Source: Flavitalea sp966112615 (GTDB lineage Bacteria; Bacteroidota; Bacteroidia; Chitinophagales; Chitinophagaceae). From it: a stretch of DNA of 64,000 nucleotides. Within the stretch, counting starts at the first letter, position 1, and every line of letters starts with the position of its first letter. Below, piece by piece: positions 17,164 through 25,577 of this stretch. The notes under the pieces were generated by a model. It did no database searches, was not told the DNA's origin, and saw only the letters and a list, made by a program, of their open reading frames with translations. The DNA lies in NCBI GenBank assembly GCA_966112615.1, contig CBHWDO010000002.1, positions 1 through 64,000 on the forward strand, read 5' to 3'. The position numbers and the translations under genes were made by a program.

Positions 17164-17625
17164 TTAAGATGCTGCTTTCTCGATCCGGATACCCATATTC
17201 AACACATGCGGCAATGGATCTTCCCGCATGATCTGTTCCAGTTTGAAAGTATAGGTTCCGGCTTTTGGAAATCTTACCGGCGCAATGAGCACCCGGTGCT
17301 CAAAAATATCATCCATGCCTGATCCAAGCCATCCTTTATCATCGGTAGCCAGTCGCAGGTCAAATCGCTGCTTTCTTTCCTTCTCACCCGGAACGCTGGT
17401 ATACAGGTTCACCCAGAGATTATTGTAGCGGTAAGCATTGGTATGGCGCACCACTACGTACAACTGGTGAACAGCCACCGTATCAGTGATCTCTACTTTG
17501 ATCTCCGGCTGGAAACTGCTGCTCCATTCGTGTTTTGGAATAGCTACATTCTTTTCAAATACACCCGGTGTAAATTCACAGGATGCCAGCATCACTAAGG
17601 TTAACAGGGTTAATAACTGCTTCAA
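17164..17625 (-). CDS. gldH: gliding motility lipoprotein GldH
   Basis: The 153-residue lipoprotein (signal MKQLLTLLTLVMLASC) matches GldH, an essential gliding-motility lipoprotein of Bacteroidota linked to the type IX secretion/gliding machinery. Family features are VFEKNVAIPKHEW, VRHTNAYRYNNLWVN and FPKAGTYTFKLEQIMREDPL. The start is a TTG at 17625 preceded by AGAAGGGA, because the signal peptide requires it and no ATG is available. GldH is usually chromosomally isolated. Here it sits between yicC and a two-component pair. Confidence 0.88.
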   Translation of the reverse strand: MKQLLTLLTLVMLASCEFTPGVFEKNVAIPKHEWSSSFQPEIKVEITDTVAVHQLYVVVRHTNAYRYNNLWVNLYTSVPGEKERKQRFDLRLATDDKGWLGSGMDDIFEHRVLIAPVRFPKAGTYTFKLEQIMREDPLPHVLNMGIRIEKAAS

Positions 17626-17641
17626 GGTCCCTTCTTTTGAA

Positions 17642-18520
17642 TTATAAAACGTTGAGCACTTGTTCTTTTGCTTTTTCCAGCTCGTCCTTCATCAGCACCA
17701 CGCATTGCTGGATGGTACTGTCGTAGGCTTTTGCACCAGTGGTATTGATCTCTCTTCCAATCTCCTGCAATACAAAAGACAACTTCTTACCTTTCCCTTC
17801 ATCCGTATCATCATTGAGAATGGTGAAGAAATATTCGCAGTGATTGCTTAACCTTACCTGCTCTTCAGATAGATCGATCTTTTCAATGTAATAAATGATC
17901 TCCTGCTCCAGCCTGTTCGGATCATAGTTTTCCTTGCCCACATTTTCATCCAATACTTTCTTCATTCCTTCCTTGATCTTTGTTTTGCGCAATGGCTCCA
18001 GCTTGATCACTTCCTGCTGTTGTGCCAGGATATTATTGATGCGAAGCGTAAGATCCTTATGCAAAGATTTTCCTTCCTCTGCCCGATGATCATTCAGGTT
18101 ATCGATAGCGCTTTCAATCACCTGCTGCAATCCTGCCCATTCTTCATCATTGAGTGTTTCACCGGTTGGAGTGATCACCTCAGGAAGTTTCAGCAGCGTG
18201 CTGAGAATATGTGATGGATCCAGTTTCAGTGCTTCAGCAATTTCAGCTATCGGCTGGTAGTATGCCTTGGCAAGATTGGTATTGATACTAACCGGTTTTG
18301 CACTTCCGGTTTCTTTGAGCGTAATGGTACAGTCAATGGAACCACGTGAAAGTTTCTTCGACAACAATCCCCTGATATCAAATTCAAATGGCTTCAGGAA
18401 TGATGGCAGCTTTAATGAAAGTTCGAACTGCTTTCCATTGAGTGATTTGATATCCACCAGGAAGGTCTTGTCGCCCACGGCCTGTTCTGCTCTTCCAAAT
18501 CCGGTCATTGATTTTACCAT
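17642..18520 (-). CDS. yicC: YicC/YloC family endoribonuclease
   Basis: The 292-residue protein begins MVKSMTGFGRAE, the invariant YicC start; a TTG two codons earlier is rejected. It then shows SLNGKQFELSLKLPSF and a C-terminal DUF1732 region with YDPNRLEQEIIYYIEKIDLSEEQVRL and GRKLSFVLQEIGREINTTG-like spacing (here KGKKLSFVLQEIGREINTTG). In other bacteria YicC proteins are RNases that act on small RNAs such as RyhB. It lies 29 bp after the rluE-like gene and 16 bp before gldH. Confidence 0.92.
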   Translation of the reverse strand: MVKSMTGFGRAEQAVGDKTFLVDIKSLNGKQFELSLKLPSFLKPFEFDIRGLLSKKLSRGSIDCTITLKETGSAKPVSINTNLAKAYYQPIAEIAEALKLDPSHILSTLLKLPEVITPTGETLNDEEWAGLQQVIESAIDNLNDHRAEEGKSLHKDLTLRINNILAQQQEVIKLEPLRKTKIKEGMKKVLDENVGKENYDPNRLEQEIIYYIEKIDLSEEQVRLSNHCEYFFTILNDDTDEGKGKKLSFVLQEIGREINTTGAKAYDSTIQQCVVLMKDELEKAKEQVLNVL

Positions 18521-18549
18521 TGACAAATAATTTCCAGCAAGGTAATTTA

Positions 18550-19122
18550 TTATCCGAATACTTTCTTGCTTGTCAGCTCAAGCATTTCGCCGGGTTTCAT
18601 ATCACCCAATTCCAGGTGACCGATCCTTTTGCGTATAAGCCTTAGGGTTGGAAATCCTACTGCTGCTGTCATTTTCCTGACCTGTCGGTTTTTTCCTTCG
18701 GTGATGGTTAGACTGATCCAGCTTGTTGGAATATTCATCCTGAATCGAATGGGAGGATTTCTGAATGGAACCTTTAGTTCAGGATCAAGGATAACCGCTT
18801 TGGCTGGTTTTGTCTGGTAAATTTTTCCATCCACACTGATCGGTACACCATAATTCAATTGCCTGATCGCTTCTTCCGAAATGGTTCCTTCCACCTGTAC
18901 CAGGTATTCTTTTTCATGATTGAACTTCGGATCAGTAAGCCGGTGATTCAATGCTTTGTCATTCGTTAACACCAGCAATCCTTCACTGTCGAAATCCAAT
19001 CTTCCAACAGGATACACGTCGGACGGCACATTGAAGAAATCTTTCAATGTTTTCTTTCCAGGTGATGGACTGAATTGCGTTAATACCTGGAATGGTTTGT
19101 AGATGATAAAATAGTGCAGCAT
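18550..19122 (-). CDS. 23S rRNA pseudouridine synthase, RluE/RsuA type without S4 domain
   Basis: The 190-residue protein begins at the ATG at 19122 (MLHYFIIYKPFQVLTQFSP), which is the RluE-type start; a longer frame reaching 19161 is not supported. It has the catalytic VGRLDFDSEGLLVLTND segment with the essential Asp and the C-terminal EGKNRQVRKMTAAVGFPTLRLIR motif. The S4 domain of RsuA/RluB is absent, as in RluE. It modifies a uridine in 23S rRNA, though the position is not shown by sequence. It heads the yicC/gldH operon. Confidence 0.87.
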   Translation of the reverse strand: MLHYFIIYKPFQVLTQFSPSPGKKTLKDFFNVPSDVYPVGRLDFDSEGLLVLTNDKALNHRLTDPKFNHEKEYLVQVEGTISEEAIRQLNYGVPISVDGKIYQTKPAKAVILDPELKVPFRNPPIRFRMNIPTSWISLTITEGKNRQVRKMTAAVGFPTLRLIRKRIGHLELGDMKPGEMLELTSKKVFG

Positions 19123-19129
19123 ATGAAAT

Positions 19130-19158
19130 AAAAAAATCCTCCCGGGAAACAGGAGGAT
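19130..19158 (-). terminator. intrinsic-terminator-like hairpin in the rluE leader
   Basis: On the minus strand ATCCTCC, nine loop bases and GGAGGAT are followed by seven T residues, ending 8 nt before the start codon of the rluE-like gene. A second inverted repeat (GGGAA...TTCCC, about 19186-19200) lies just upstream. No coding sequence precedes it on this strand, so it would end a short leader RNA or act as an attenuator. Confidence 0.45.
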
Positions 19159-19359
19159 CATTATGTAGATGGGTTAGTAAGTACCGGGAAATAAATTCCC
19201 TTCACAATATTAAAAATAATTTTTCCGATAAGAAAAAAAATTCTATGAAATTTTATTCACAATTTTTTTTCGGCGATGTTGATAAGGGTGAATCCTCATC
19301 AAAAAACTTTCATCGCTTAGTTGTTTGTTGAAGAAGTAATTTCGCCAAAACCTTTTTGA

Positions 19360-20301
19360 ATGAAATTTCCTTCTCCTGTTTCTGTTGAATGGATTGCAAA
19401 CCTGGTAGGTGCAGAATTGATTGGTGATACATCAGCACAGGCAACAGGTATCAACGAGATACATAAAGTAGAACCGGGCGACCTGGTATTTGTTGATCAT
19501 CCGAAATACTATGATAAGTGTTTGAATTCTGCTGCAACATTCATCATCATCAACCAGGCCACTGCAGTTCCTGAAGGCAAGGCAATCCTGGTTCATCCTC
19601 AACCATTCGAAGCTTATTTAAAAATCGTTCGTCATTTTCGTCCTTTTGAGCCGTCAACAAAAATGATAAGTGACAGTGCTGTAATTGGCGAGGGTTCTTT
19701 TGTATATCCTGGTTCCTATATCGGGAATCATGTCACCATCGGAAAGAATTGCATCATTCATCCGAATGTTACGATCATGGAGCATTGCATCATTGGCGAC
19801 CATGTGATCATTCAATCCGGTACGGTGATCGGTTCCGATGCTTTCTACTACAATACCAAAAAGGATCGTGAAGTATGGTACCGCAAAATGGAAAGCTGCG
19901 GACGTGTGATCATTGAAGACCATGTAGAAATTGGTGCAGCCTGCACTATTGATCGCGGTGTGAGTCATGATACCATTATCGGACAGGGTTCCAAACTCGA
20001 CAACCAGGTGCATATTGGTCATGATACGGTTCTTGGTAAGAATGTATTGCTTGCAGCGCAGGTTGGTATTGCCGGTGCAACAACTGTGGGTAATGGTGTT
20101 GTGATGTGGGGGCAGGTTGGTGTATCGAAAACACTCACCATCGGTGATAATGCCGTGATCCTTGCACAGAGTGGAGTTCCCGGAGACCTTGAAGGAGGTA
20201 AGATCTATTTTGGATCACCGGTTGAAGATGCCCTTACAAAGAAAAAGGAACTCGTTTGGATCAAACGAATTCCTGAACTATGGAAAAAAGTTATGAGCTG
20301 A
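19360..20301 (+). CDS. lpxD: LpxD-type UDP-3-O-acylglucosamine N-acyltransferase
   Basis: The 313-residue protein has an LpxD N-terminal uridine-binding domain (NEIHKVEPGDLVFVDHPKYYDK). A left-handed beta-helix of hexapeptide repeats (about 105-270) follows, with the catalytic His region DNQVHIGHDTVLGKN. LpxD adds the second acyl chain in lipid A synthesis in the cytoplasm. Bacteroidota often carry two lpxD paralogues; this shorter copy stands alone, away from lpxC/lpxA. It lies divergent to the rluE-like operon with a 237-bp gap and a TAATTTCG box at 19337-19344. Confidence 0.85.
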   Translation: MKFPSPVSVEWIANLVGAELIGDTSAQATGINEIHKVEPGDLVFVDHPKYYDKCLNSAATFIIINQATAVPEGKAILVHPQPFEAYLKIVRHFRPFEPSTKMISDSAVIGEGSFVYPGSYIGNHVTIGKNCIIHPNVTIMEHCIIGDHVIIQSGTVIGSDAFYYNTKKDREVWYRKMESCGRVIIEDHVEIGAACTIDRGVSHDTIIGQGSKLDNQVHIGHDTVLGKNVLLAAQVGIAGATTVGNGVVMWGQVGVSKTLTIGDNAVILAQSGVPGDLEGGKIYFGSPVEDALTKKKELVWIKRIPELWKKVMS

Positions 20302-21372
20302 TCATCGTCGCTCGGGATAATCATAAGGAAGCATTTCTGCTATCTTCTTCCATGCCCAATACCCCGTATTGATCACATCATATTGTTCATAGAAGTAACC
20401 ATTCTGTTCAATGGCGAAGCCGTCTTTAATGTTCAGGATGGTTACCTGTCTGATCATCGAAGCAGGTAATTTATATTCTTTCAGGTACACTTTATCCGGC
20501 GCAACTTTCCGGTAAGTGACACGATACTTTCCATTCAAGAATACCTGTGCGGTGAGAGTGCTGTCGAATTCAAAATAAGTGCTGTCGTAAGGATCATTTA
20601 TTTCAACAGCACCTGTATCGTTCAATGCTTCAATCACAAATCCTTCGCTCGTAAGAACCGAATCATAATAGGCTCTCATAAAATGAAGCTTGGATCCCAT
20701 GTAGGTCCGGATCCTGTTTTTACGAAACTGTTCCTTCGCTTCATCGGTGGTATCAATCTCCATAAAAAATGGATCACCGGTATACTGCGAGATATTGGTT
20801 TTATAATCGTAGCTGAAAGAATCCAGTTGATAACGGATCTTATATCCCAGCCCATAATTCATAATGACCAGGTCTTCTTTTGCTTTCACACGAAGCCTGT
20901 TGCTTTTTTTTGTGTAGAAGAATCTCAGGGCTTCAGGATTTACGATCTCGCAAAATGCTGCATTGGGTGAAGTGCCGATGAATTGTTCCATGAAAAATTT
21001 TCCGAAACGCTGGTATCCATCCTGCAATTCATTACTGGCAACTACTGCAACTTCAGTAAGTGCATTGTTTTGTTGAGTGAGCAGAATATTGGTACTATCC
21101 AGTGGAAGATTATTGCTGATGCGCAACACTTTTTTATCATAACCGGTATAGGAGATCACCAGGTCGTATCCTCCATGCGGAAGCCTTAGTGAAAACGATC
21201 CATCGGCCTTTGTAGTGGTACCATAACTTGTATTGGTACAATAGGCTGATGCATTTTGTAAAGGTTGTAAGGTTGCAGAATCAAGCACTTTACCTTCCAC
21301 GACAAAAAACTTTTCCTGTGCAGATAATGAGCAGGATATTCCAATGAATAATAGCAGCAATAATTGTTTCAT
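20302..21372 (-). CDS. carboxypeptidase-regulatory-like domain protein, exported
   Basis: The 356-residue protein has a signal peptide (SCSLSAQ, to about residue 18) and a CarboxypepD_reg-like domain (about 25-110: VEGKVLDSATLQPLQNASAY, GTTTKADGSFSLRLPHGGYDLVIS). Unlike SusC proteins it has no plug or barrel after it. A 230-residue beta-rich domain of unknown function follows, a layout common in Bacteroidota envelope proteins. It is probably periplasmic or at the outer membrane. Its stop lies directly after the lpxD stop (convergent). Confidence 0.75.
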   Translation of the reverse strand: MKQLLLLLFIGISCSLSAQEKFFVVEGKVLDSATLQPLQNASAYCTNTSYGTTTKADGSFSLRLPHGGYDLVISYTGYDKKVLRISNNLPLDSTNILLTQQNNALTEVAVVASNELQDGYQRFGKFFMEQFIGTSPNAAFCEIVNPEALRFFYTKKSNRLRVKAKEDLVIMNYGLGYKIRYQLDSFSYDYKTNISQYTGDPFFMEIDTTDEAKEQFRKNRIRTYMGSKLHFMRAYYDSVLTSEGFVIEALNDTGAVEINDPYDSTYFEFDSTLTAQVFLNGKYRVTYRKVAPDKVYLKEYKLPASMIRQVTILNIKDGFAIEQNGYFYEQYDVINTGYWAWKKIAEMLPYDYPERR

Positions 21373-21386
21373 CTTTAATAAAACGA

Positions 21387-22373
21387 TCAGCCGGCAGTAT
21401 TATTACGCAGGTATAATGCGCAGGCTTTACGGATCGTATCGTTCAATGGTGTGAATTGAAATCCCGGAACCGCTTCCAGTATCCTGCTGTTGTCGAAGTA
21501 AGTGATCGAATTAGCCACCCTTGCACTTTCTTTTGTCAGCAGAACCTTCTTACCAAACATCGATTTGATCTTTTCCAATCTCCATGCCAGCCCTGATAAA
21601 AAAGGAGTGGCTTCAATGCGTGGGCGTTTTTTATTGAACTGGTCGGCAATGGTATGAAACAGTTGTTTGAATGTCCAGTTCTCTCCATTTACAATAAATC
21701 GTTTGCCGCTGATATTGGATTCCATCACCAGTACGGCAGCTTTTGAAACATCTTCCACATCCACGAATCCATTGATGCCATTGCTGTAGAATGGAAATTC
21801 ATTGAAGATACTTTTGAAGATAGCGCTGCTTGATTGATGCCAGTCTCCATAACCTAGTATCGTACTTGGATTTAATATCACTGCATCCAGTCCTTCAGCC
21901 ATGCCGCGCCATACTTCTCTTTCGGCCATCTGTTTGCTGATCGCATAATGAGTGTTGGAAGAACCCTCCACCCATTTGCGTTCCTCATTTACGCGCTCTC
22001 CATTTTGAGATCGTCCCAATGCAGCTACAGAAGAAATATGTACCAGCTTGCGCACATTCGCTTCCAGGGCCATATTCACCACGTTTGCCGTGCCTTCTGC
22101 ATTGACCTTATATAGATTGTCTTTATCTTTTGAATGAAAAGAAACCACCGCTGCGCTATGGATCACAGTATCTGCTCCCGCAAATGCATCTTCAAGCGAC
22201 ATGGTATCGAGCACATCGCCTTCCACCCATTCCACTTTTTCAAAAATTACCGGATCGATGAAAGCAGGAAGTTTTGATGATCTGCGGATCGCCCTCACCT
22301 GGTAACCTTTCTGAACCAGTTCTTTAATGATGTATGCGCCAAGAAATCCTGTGCCTCCCGTAACTACTACCAT
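21387..22373 (-). CDS. extended SDR (NAD-dependent epimerase/dehydratase family)
   Basis: The 328-residue protein has the extended-SDR Rossmann motif VTGGTGFLGAYI at residues 4-15, the acidic patch GDVLD, and an active-site pair Y-x3-K in HYAISKQMAE with Ser upstream (HISSVAALG). Homologues act on NDP-sugars, sterol-like or dihydroflavonol-type substrates, and this cannot be narrowed here. It lies 9 bp downstream of the 3-hydroxyacyl-CoA dehydrogenase gene on the same strand. Confidence 0.85.
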   Translation of the reverse strand: MVVVTGGTGFLGAYIIKELVQKGYQVRAIRRSSKLPAFIDPVIFEKVEWVEGDVLDTMSLEDAFAGADTVIHSAAVVSFHSKDKDNLYKVNAEGTANVVNMALEANVRKLVHISSVAALGRSQNGERVNEERKWVEGSSNTHYAISKQMAEREVWRGMAEGLDAVILNPSTILGYGDWHQSSSAIFKSIFNEFPFYSNGINGFVDVEDVSKAAVLVMESNISGKRFIVNGENWTFKQLFHTIADQFNKKRPRIEATPFLSGLAWRLEKIKSMFGKKVLLTKESARVANSITYFDNSRILEAVPGFQFTPLNDTIRKACALYLRNNTAG

Positions 22374-22382
22374 AGTGATTGT

Positions 22383-23231
22383 TTATTCATAGCTATAATA
22401 TCCCCTGTCTGTTTTTCTGCCCAACAGTCCCTGCTGCACCATCTTTTCCTGCAAGGTTGATGGTTTTAGTCTTTCGATCTTTCCCATGGCTTCATATACC
22501 GAACAGCTCACTGCATAATTGATATCATTCCCGATCAGGTCCATCAATTTAAAAGGTCCCATTTTGAATCCTGTTGCTTCCAGGATGCGATCCACCTGTT
22601 CAAAATCTGTGACACCTGATTCAACAAGCCGCAATGCTTCAAGGTAAAATGGTCTCGCAACATGGTTCACAATAAATCCTGGTGCATCCTTGCAGATCAC
22701 CGGAACCTTTTTCATTTCTTTCACTACATCAAGCAAGGCATTCTTTGTTGATTCGCTGGTTTGATTGCCCATCACTACTTCCACCAGTTTCATGATGGTG
22801 GCAGGGTTGAAGAAATGTAAGCCGGCAAATTTTGAAGCATCCTTTAAAGCGCCTCCAATTTCATTGATGGAAAGAGAGGAGGTATTGCTGACAAATATTG
22901 AATCGGGATTGATTGCCTCCAGTTCTGAAAACAGGGATTGTTTGATAGATAACTTTTCAACAATGGCTTCAATGACCAGGTCAGCTTTTACTTCTTCAAT
23001 CAAAGAAGTGAACCGGATCTTTTTTATGGCAGTAATTCGATCCTGTTCCGAGATCTTTCCTTTCTTTTCCAAAGAAAAAAGCGACCGGGATATTTCATCC
23101 CCGGCCGCATGTAGTATATTTTCATCCAGGTCGAACAGAATGGTGTCGAAACCCGACTGAACAGCGGCCTGGGCGATTCCTCTTCCCATAGTTCCTGCTC
23201 CGCAAACTGCGATCGACCGGATTGTATTCAT
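22383..23231 (-). CDS. 3-hydroxyacyl-CoA (3-hydroxybutyryl-CoA) dehydrogenase
   Basis: The 282-residue protein has the NAD-binding motif AVCGAGTMGRGIAQ, the substrate-binding GLHFFNPATIMKLVEVV (catalytic His) and a C-terminal helical domain with DAPGFIVNHVARPFYLEA and GFKMGPFKLMDLIGNDIN. The size and organisation are those of stand-alone PaaH/Hbd/FadB2 enzymes, oxidising L-3-hydroxyacyl-CoA to 3-oxoacyl-CoA in fatty or aromatic acid breakdown. It sits between pheS and the SDR gene. Confidence 0.9.
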   Translation of the reverse strand: MNTIRSIAVCGAGTMGRGIAQAAVQSGFDTILFDLDENILHAAGDEISRSLFSLEKKGKISEQDRITAIKKIRFTSLIEEVKADLVIEAIVEKLSIKQSLFSELEAINPDSIFVSNTSSLSINEIGGALKDASKFAGLHFFNPATIMKLVEVVMGNQTSESTKNALLDVVKEMKKVPVICKDAPGFIVNHVARPFYLEALRLVESGVTDFEQVDRILEATGFKMGPFKLMDLIGNDINYAVSCSVYEAMGKIERLKPSTLQEKMVQQGLLGRKTDRGYYSYE

Positions 23232-23255
23232 CTTCGTTTATGGATATACGTTAGT

Positions 23256-24287
23256 TTAATCTGCCGACGTGAATTGTCGCAGGAAGCGAACATCATTCTC
23301 ACTGAACAACCTGATATCATTGATACCATATTTGAGCAATGCAGGTCTTTCGATACCCATGCCGAAAGCAAAGCCGGTATATTTATTCGGATCGATGCCG
23401 CAATTCTCCAGCACATTCGGATGGATCATACCACAACCTAGGATTTCGAGCCAGCCGGTTTTCTTACAAACATTACATCCTTCACCACCACATAACTGGC
23501 AACTGATATCCATTTCTGCACTTGGCTCGGTGAAAGGGAAATAGCTCGGGCGGAATCTTACTTTCACATCCTTGCCATACATTTCCTGCACGAAGAAATA
23601 GAGTGTTTGTTTCAGGTCGGCGAATGATACCTGTTCATCAATATAAATTCCTTCCACCTGGTGGAAAAAGCAATGCGAACGCGCGCTGATGGTTTCATTG
23701 CGGTATACACGTCCGGGGCAAATAATGCGCAGCGGAAGTTTTCCCTTTTCCATTTCCCTGATCTGGATATTGGAAGTATGGGTGCGCAGCAGCCAGTCGG
23801 GTTGCTGATTGATATAAAATGTATCCTGCATATCCCTGGCAGGGTGATGTTCAGGAAGATTCAGTGCGGTGAAATTGTGCCAGTCGTCTTCGATCTCCGG
23901 ACCTTCGGCCACTGCAAAACCCAGTCGCTGGAATACTTCAATGATGCGATTGCGCATCAAAGAGATCGGGTGGCGTGAACCCAGCGGCAATTCATCTCCC
24001 GGTAAGGTAAGATCGATGCTGCCTGAAGTGCTGGTGCCATTGAGACTTTGCTGGGATTTACCTTCTTCAAATTTCTGTTCTGCGAGTTGCTTGAAATCAT
24101 TGAGGATCTGGCCGAATTCTTTTTTTCGGTCGCCCGGTACATTGCGCATCTCTGTAAACAATTGTTTCAGGATGCCTTTTGTTCCCAGGAATTTGATTCG
24201 GTAAGCTTCAAGTTCATCAGCACCATTCACCGGTGTTGATGCGATCTCCTGTTTATATTCTTCGATCTGTTTCAGCAACTGTTCCAT
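23256..24287 (-). CDS. pheS: phenylalanine-tRNA ligase alpha subunit
   Basis: The 343-residue protein is the class II catalytic alpha subunit of PheRS. It has a coiled-coil N-terminus, GDELPLGSRHPISLMRNRI, motif 2 region HPARDMQDTFYI with RTHTSNIQIREM, RVYRNETISARSHCFFHQ, and motif 3 AFGMGIERPALLKYGI. The Cys-rich ISCQLCGGEGCNVCKKTG segment is common in PheS. Charging needs PheT, which is not in this window. The start codon is only 4 nt from a -7 promoter box, suggesting a leaderless mRNA. Confidence 0.96.
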   Translation of the reverse strand: MEQLLKQIEEYKQEIASTPVNGADELEAYRIKFLGTKGILKQLFTEMRNVPGDRKKEFGQILNDFKQLAEQKFEEGKSQQSLNGTSTSGSIDLTLPGDELPLGSRHPISLMRNRIIEVFQRLGFAVAEGPEIEDDWHNFTALNLPEHHPARDMQDTFYINQQPDWLLRTHTSNIQIREMEKGKLPLRIICPGRVYRNETISARSHCFFHQVEGIYIDEQVSFADLKQTLYFFVQEMYGKDVKVRFRPSYFPFTEPSAEMDISCQLCGGEGCNVCKKTGWLEILGCGMIHPNVLENCGIDPNKYTGFAFGMGIERPALLKYGINDIRLFSENDVRFLRQFTSAD

Positions 24288-24291
24288 GGCG

Positions 24292-24299
24292 CAAAGATA
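24292..24299 (-). promoter_or_regulatory. -7 box, leaderless pheS promoter
   Basis: TATCTTTG on the minus strand matches TAnnTTTG exactly and ends 4 nt before the pheS ATG. The transcription start would fall at or beside the start codon. Confidence 0.55.
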
Positions 24300-24330
24300 T
24301 GATTTGGGGTGAAGTTATAGCCAAGAACCG

Positions 24331-24338
24331 TTAATTTG
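24331..24338 (+). promoter_or_regulatory. -7-like box of the formimidoylglutamase-like gene
   Basis: TTAATTTG (one mismatch to TAnnTTTG) lies 5 nt before the ATG at 24344. It is divergent from the pheS box only 31 bp away, so the two promoters must share overlapping upstream elements. Confidence 0.4.
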
Positions 24339-24343
24339 CGCCC

Positions 24344-25483
24344 ATGTCGGATTTCAATCATTTACTGGATTACCTGGAGCCTATCAACAGGGCTGAATTA
24401 TCGGATGACGAAGGTTATAAGGACGGACAATTTGGAGTGACCATTGATGTATTTGAAGAAGAGATGCCCGATCTTGACAATGTTCACCTGGTGATCGTGG
24501 GTTGCCCCGAAGAACGCGGTCAGTATATTTTACCTGCTCAACATTCTGCTCCCGACAATATTCGCCGTGAATTCTATGGATTATACAACTGGCATGGAGA
24601 TATCCGGATCGCTGATATCGGGAATATCAAAAAAGGCCATTCGTTGAATGATACGCATGCATGTTTAAGAATGGTGCTTCGTGAATTATACCAATTGGGA
24701 AAAACAGTGATCATTCTTGGAGGATCTCATGATCTTACGCTCGCACAATATTATTCTTATGTTGATGAAGAGCGCATGATCGAAGCTGTTTGTGTGGATG
24801 CGAAGATCGACCTGGATATGGAATCCCATCGCAAGAGTGATCATTTCCTGATGGAGATGCTGACCGGCGAACCGAATTATTTAAGGCACTACAGTCATGT
24901 AGGATTTCAAAGTTATTTCGTGCATCCGCATATGCTCGAAACCATGGATAAACTGAGATTTGATTGTATCAGGGTTGGTCATGCCAGGGAAAATATTGAA
25001 GAAATGGAACCCGTTATCAGGCATGCTGATCTTTTCAGTTTTGATATCAGCGCGATCGCACATGCCTATGCACCGGCCAACCAGGTTACCACCAATGGAT
25101 TGAATGGAGAAGAAGCATGTTTGCTTGCTAGGTATGCAGGATTGAGCCCGGTAGTAAGTACGGTGGGTATTTATGGATACAATCCGTCGCAGGACAGGAT
25201 GGAATTAACCGCAAAGCAGATCGCGCAGATGATCTGGTATTTTATCGACGGAAGGTATAAGGGACTAAAAGAATCCGGATTGGAAGAGCGACATAATTTC
25301 ACTGAATACCATATTGCATTTGGTGAAGTGGAAACCGTATTTCTTCAGAGCAAGAAGACCGGAAGGTGGTGGATGCAGTTACCCGATCAGAAATACATTG
25401 CCTGCTCTTATAATGATTACCTGACTGCCAGCAGCAACGAGATCCCGGAAAGATGGCTGAGGGCGCAGGAACGGAGTTTTTAA
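24344..25483 (+). CDS. arginase-fold protein annotated as formimidoylglutamase, altered metal site
   Basis: The 379-residue protein aligns with the arginase/ureohydrolase fold: GGSHDLTLAQYY, VDAKIDLDME, SFDISAIAHAYAP, and a long C-terminal region with EVETVFLQSKKTGRWWMQLP. Bacteroidota members are called formimidoylglutamase (HutG-like). True members bind two Mn ions via GGDHS, DAHxD and SxDxDxxDP. Here the second motif has Lys for His and the third has Ser for the second Asp, so at least two of six ligands are gone. It may bind one metal, catalyse something else, or be structural. No hut genes are nearby. Confidence 0.75.
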   Translation: MSDFNHLLDYLEPINRAELSDDEGYKDGQFGVTIDVFEEEMPDLDNVHLVIVGCPEERGQYILPAQHSAPDNIRREFYGLYNWHGDIRIADIGNIKKGHSLNDTHACLRMVLRELYQLGKTVIILGGSHDLTLAQYYSYVDEERMIEAVCVDAKIDLDMESHRKSDHFLMEMLTGEPNYLRHYSHVGFQSYFVHPHMLETMDKLRFDCIRVGHARENIEEMEPVIRHADLFSFDISAIAHAYAPANQVTTNGLNGEEACLLARYAGLSPVVSTVGIYGYNPSQDRMELTAKQIAQMIWYFIDGRYKGLKESGLEERHNFTEYHIAFGEVETVFLQSKKTGRWWMQLPDQKYIACSYNDYLTASSNEIPERWLRAQERSF

Positions 25484-25486
25484 GAC

Positions 25487-25531
25487 GGGCAGAACGCCCC
25501 GGGCAGAACGCCCAAAGGGCGGGCTGAACGC
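25487..25531. repeat. modular palindromic element, GGGCAGAAC type (copy A)
   Basis: Two GGGCAGAACGCCC units stand in tandem (25487-25499 and 25501-25513). The second forms a hairpin GCCC-AAA-GGGC followed by GGGCTGAACGC. It starts 3 bp after the stop of the arginase-fold gene. Related copies occur at 31724, 33782, 48385 and 49699. Confidence 0.75.
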
Positions 25532-25534
25532 GAA

Positions 25535-25562
25535 CATGGAGACGTGAAGACATGAAGACATG
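25535..25562 (+). repeat. imperfect tandem ATGGAGAC/ATGAAGAC repeat
   Basis: Four imperfect 7-8 bp units of the form ATGGAGAC, GTGAAGAC, ATGAAGAC run into an ATG at 25560 that is in frame with the next gene. The same unit recurs at 44179-44275 and 49662-49698, and twice it directly neighbours a GGGCAGAAC palindrome. Confidence 0.7.
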
Positions 25563-25577
25563 AAAAAACAAACAACT

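Noticed and set aside
19161..19359. A tRNA or a protein gene in the rluE-lpxD gap
   Set aside because: No cloverleaf-like sequence and no frame with coding features was visible; only A/T runs and hairpins.
25560..25577. ATG at 25560 as start of the PBP4 gene
   Set aside because: It is part of the ATGAAGAC repeat and would add a charged hexapeptide before the lipoprotein signal; the ATG at 25578 fits better, though the longer form cannot be fully excluded.
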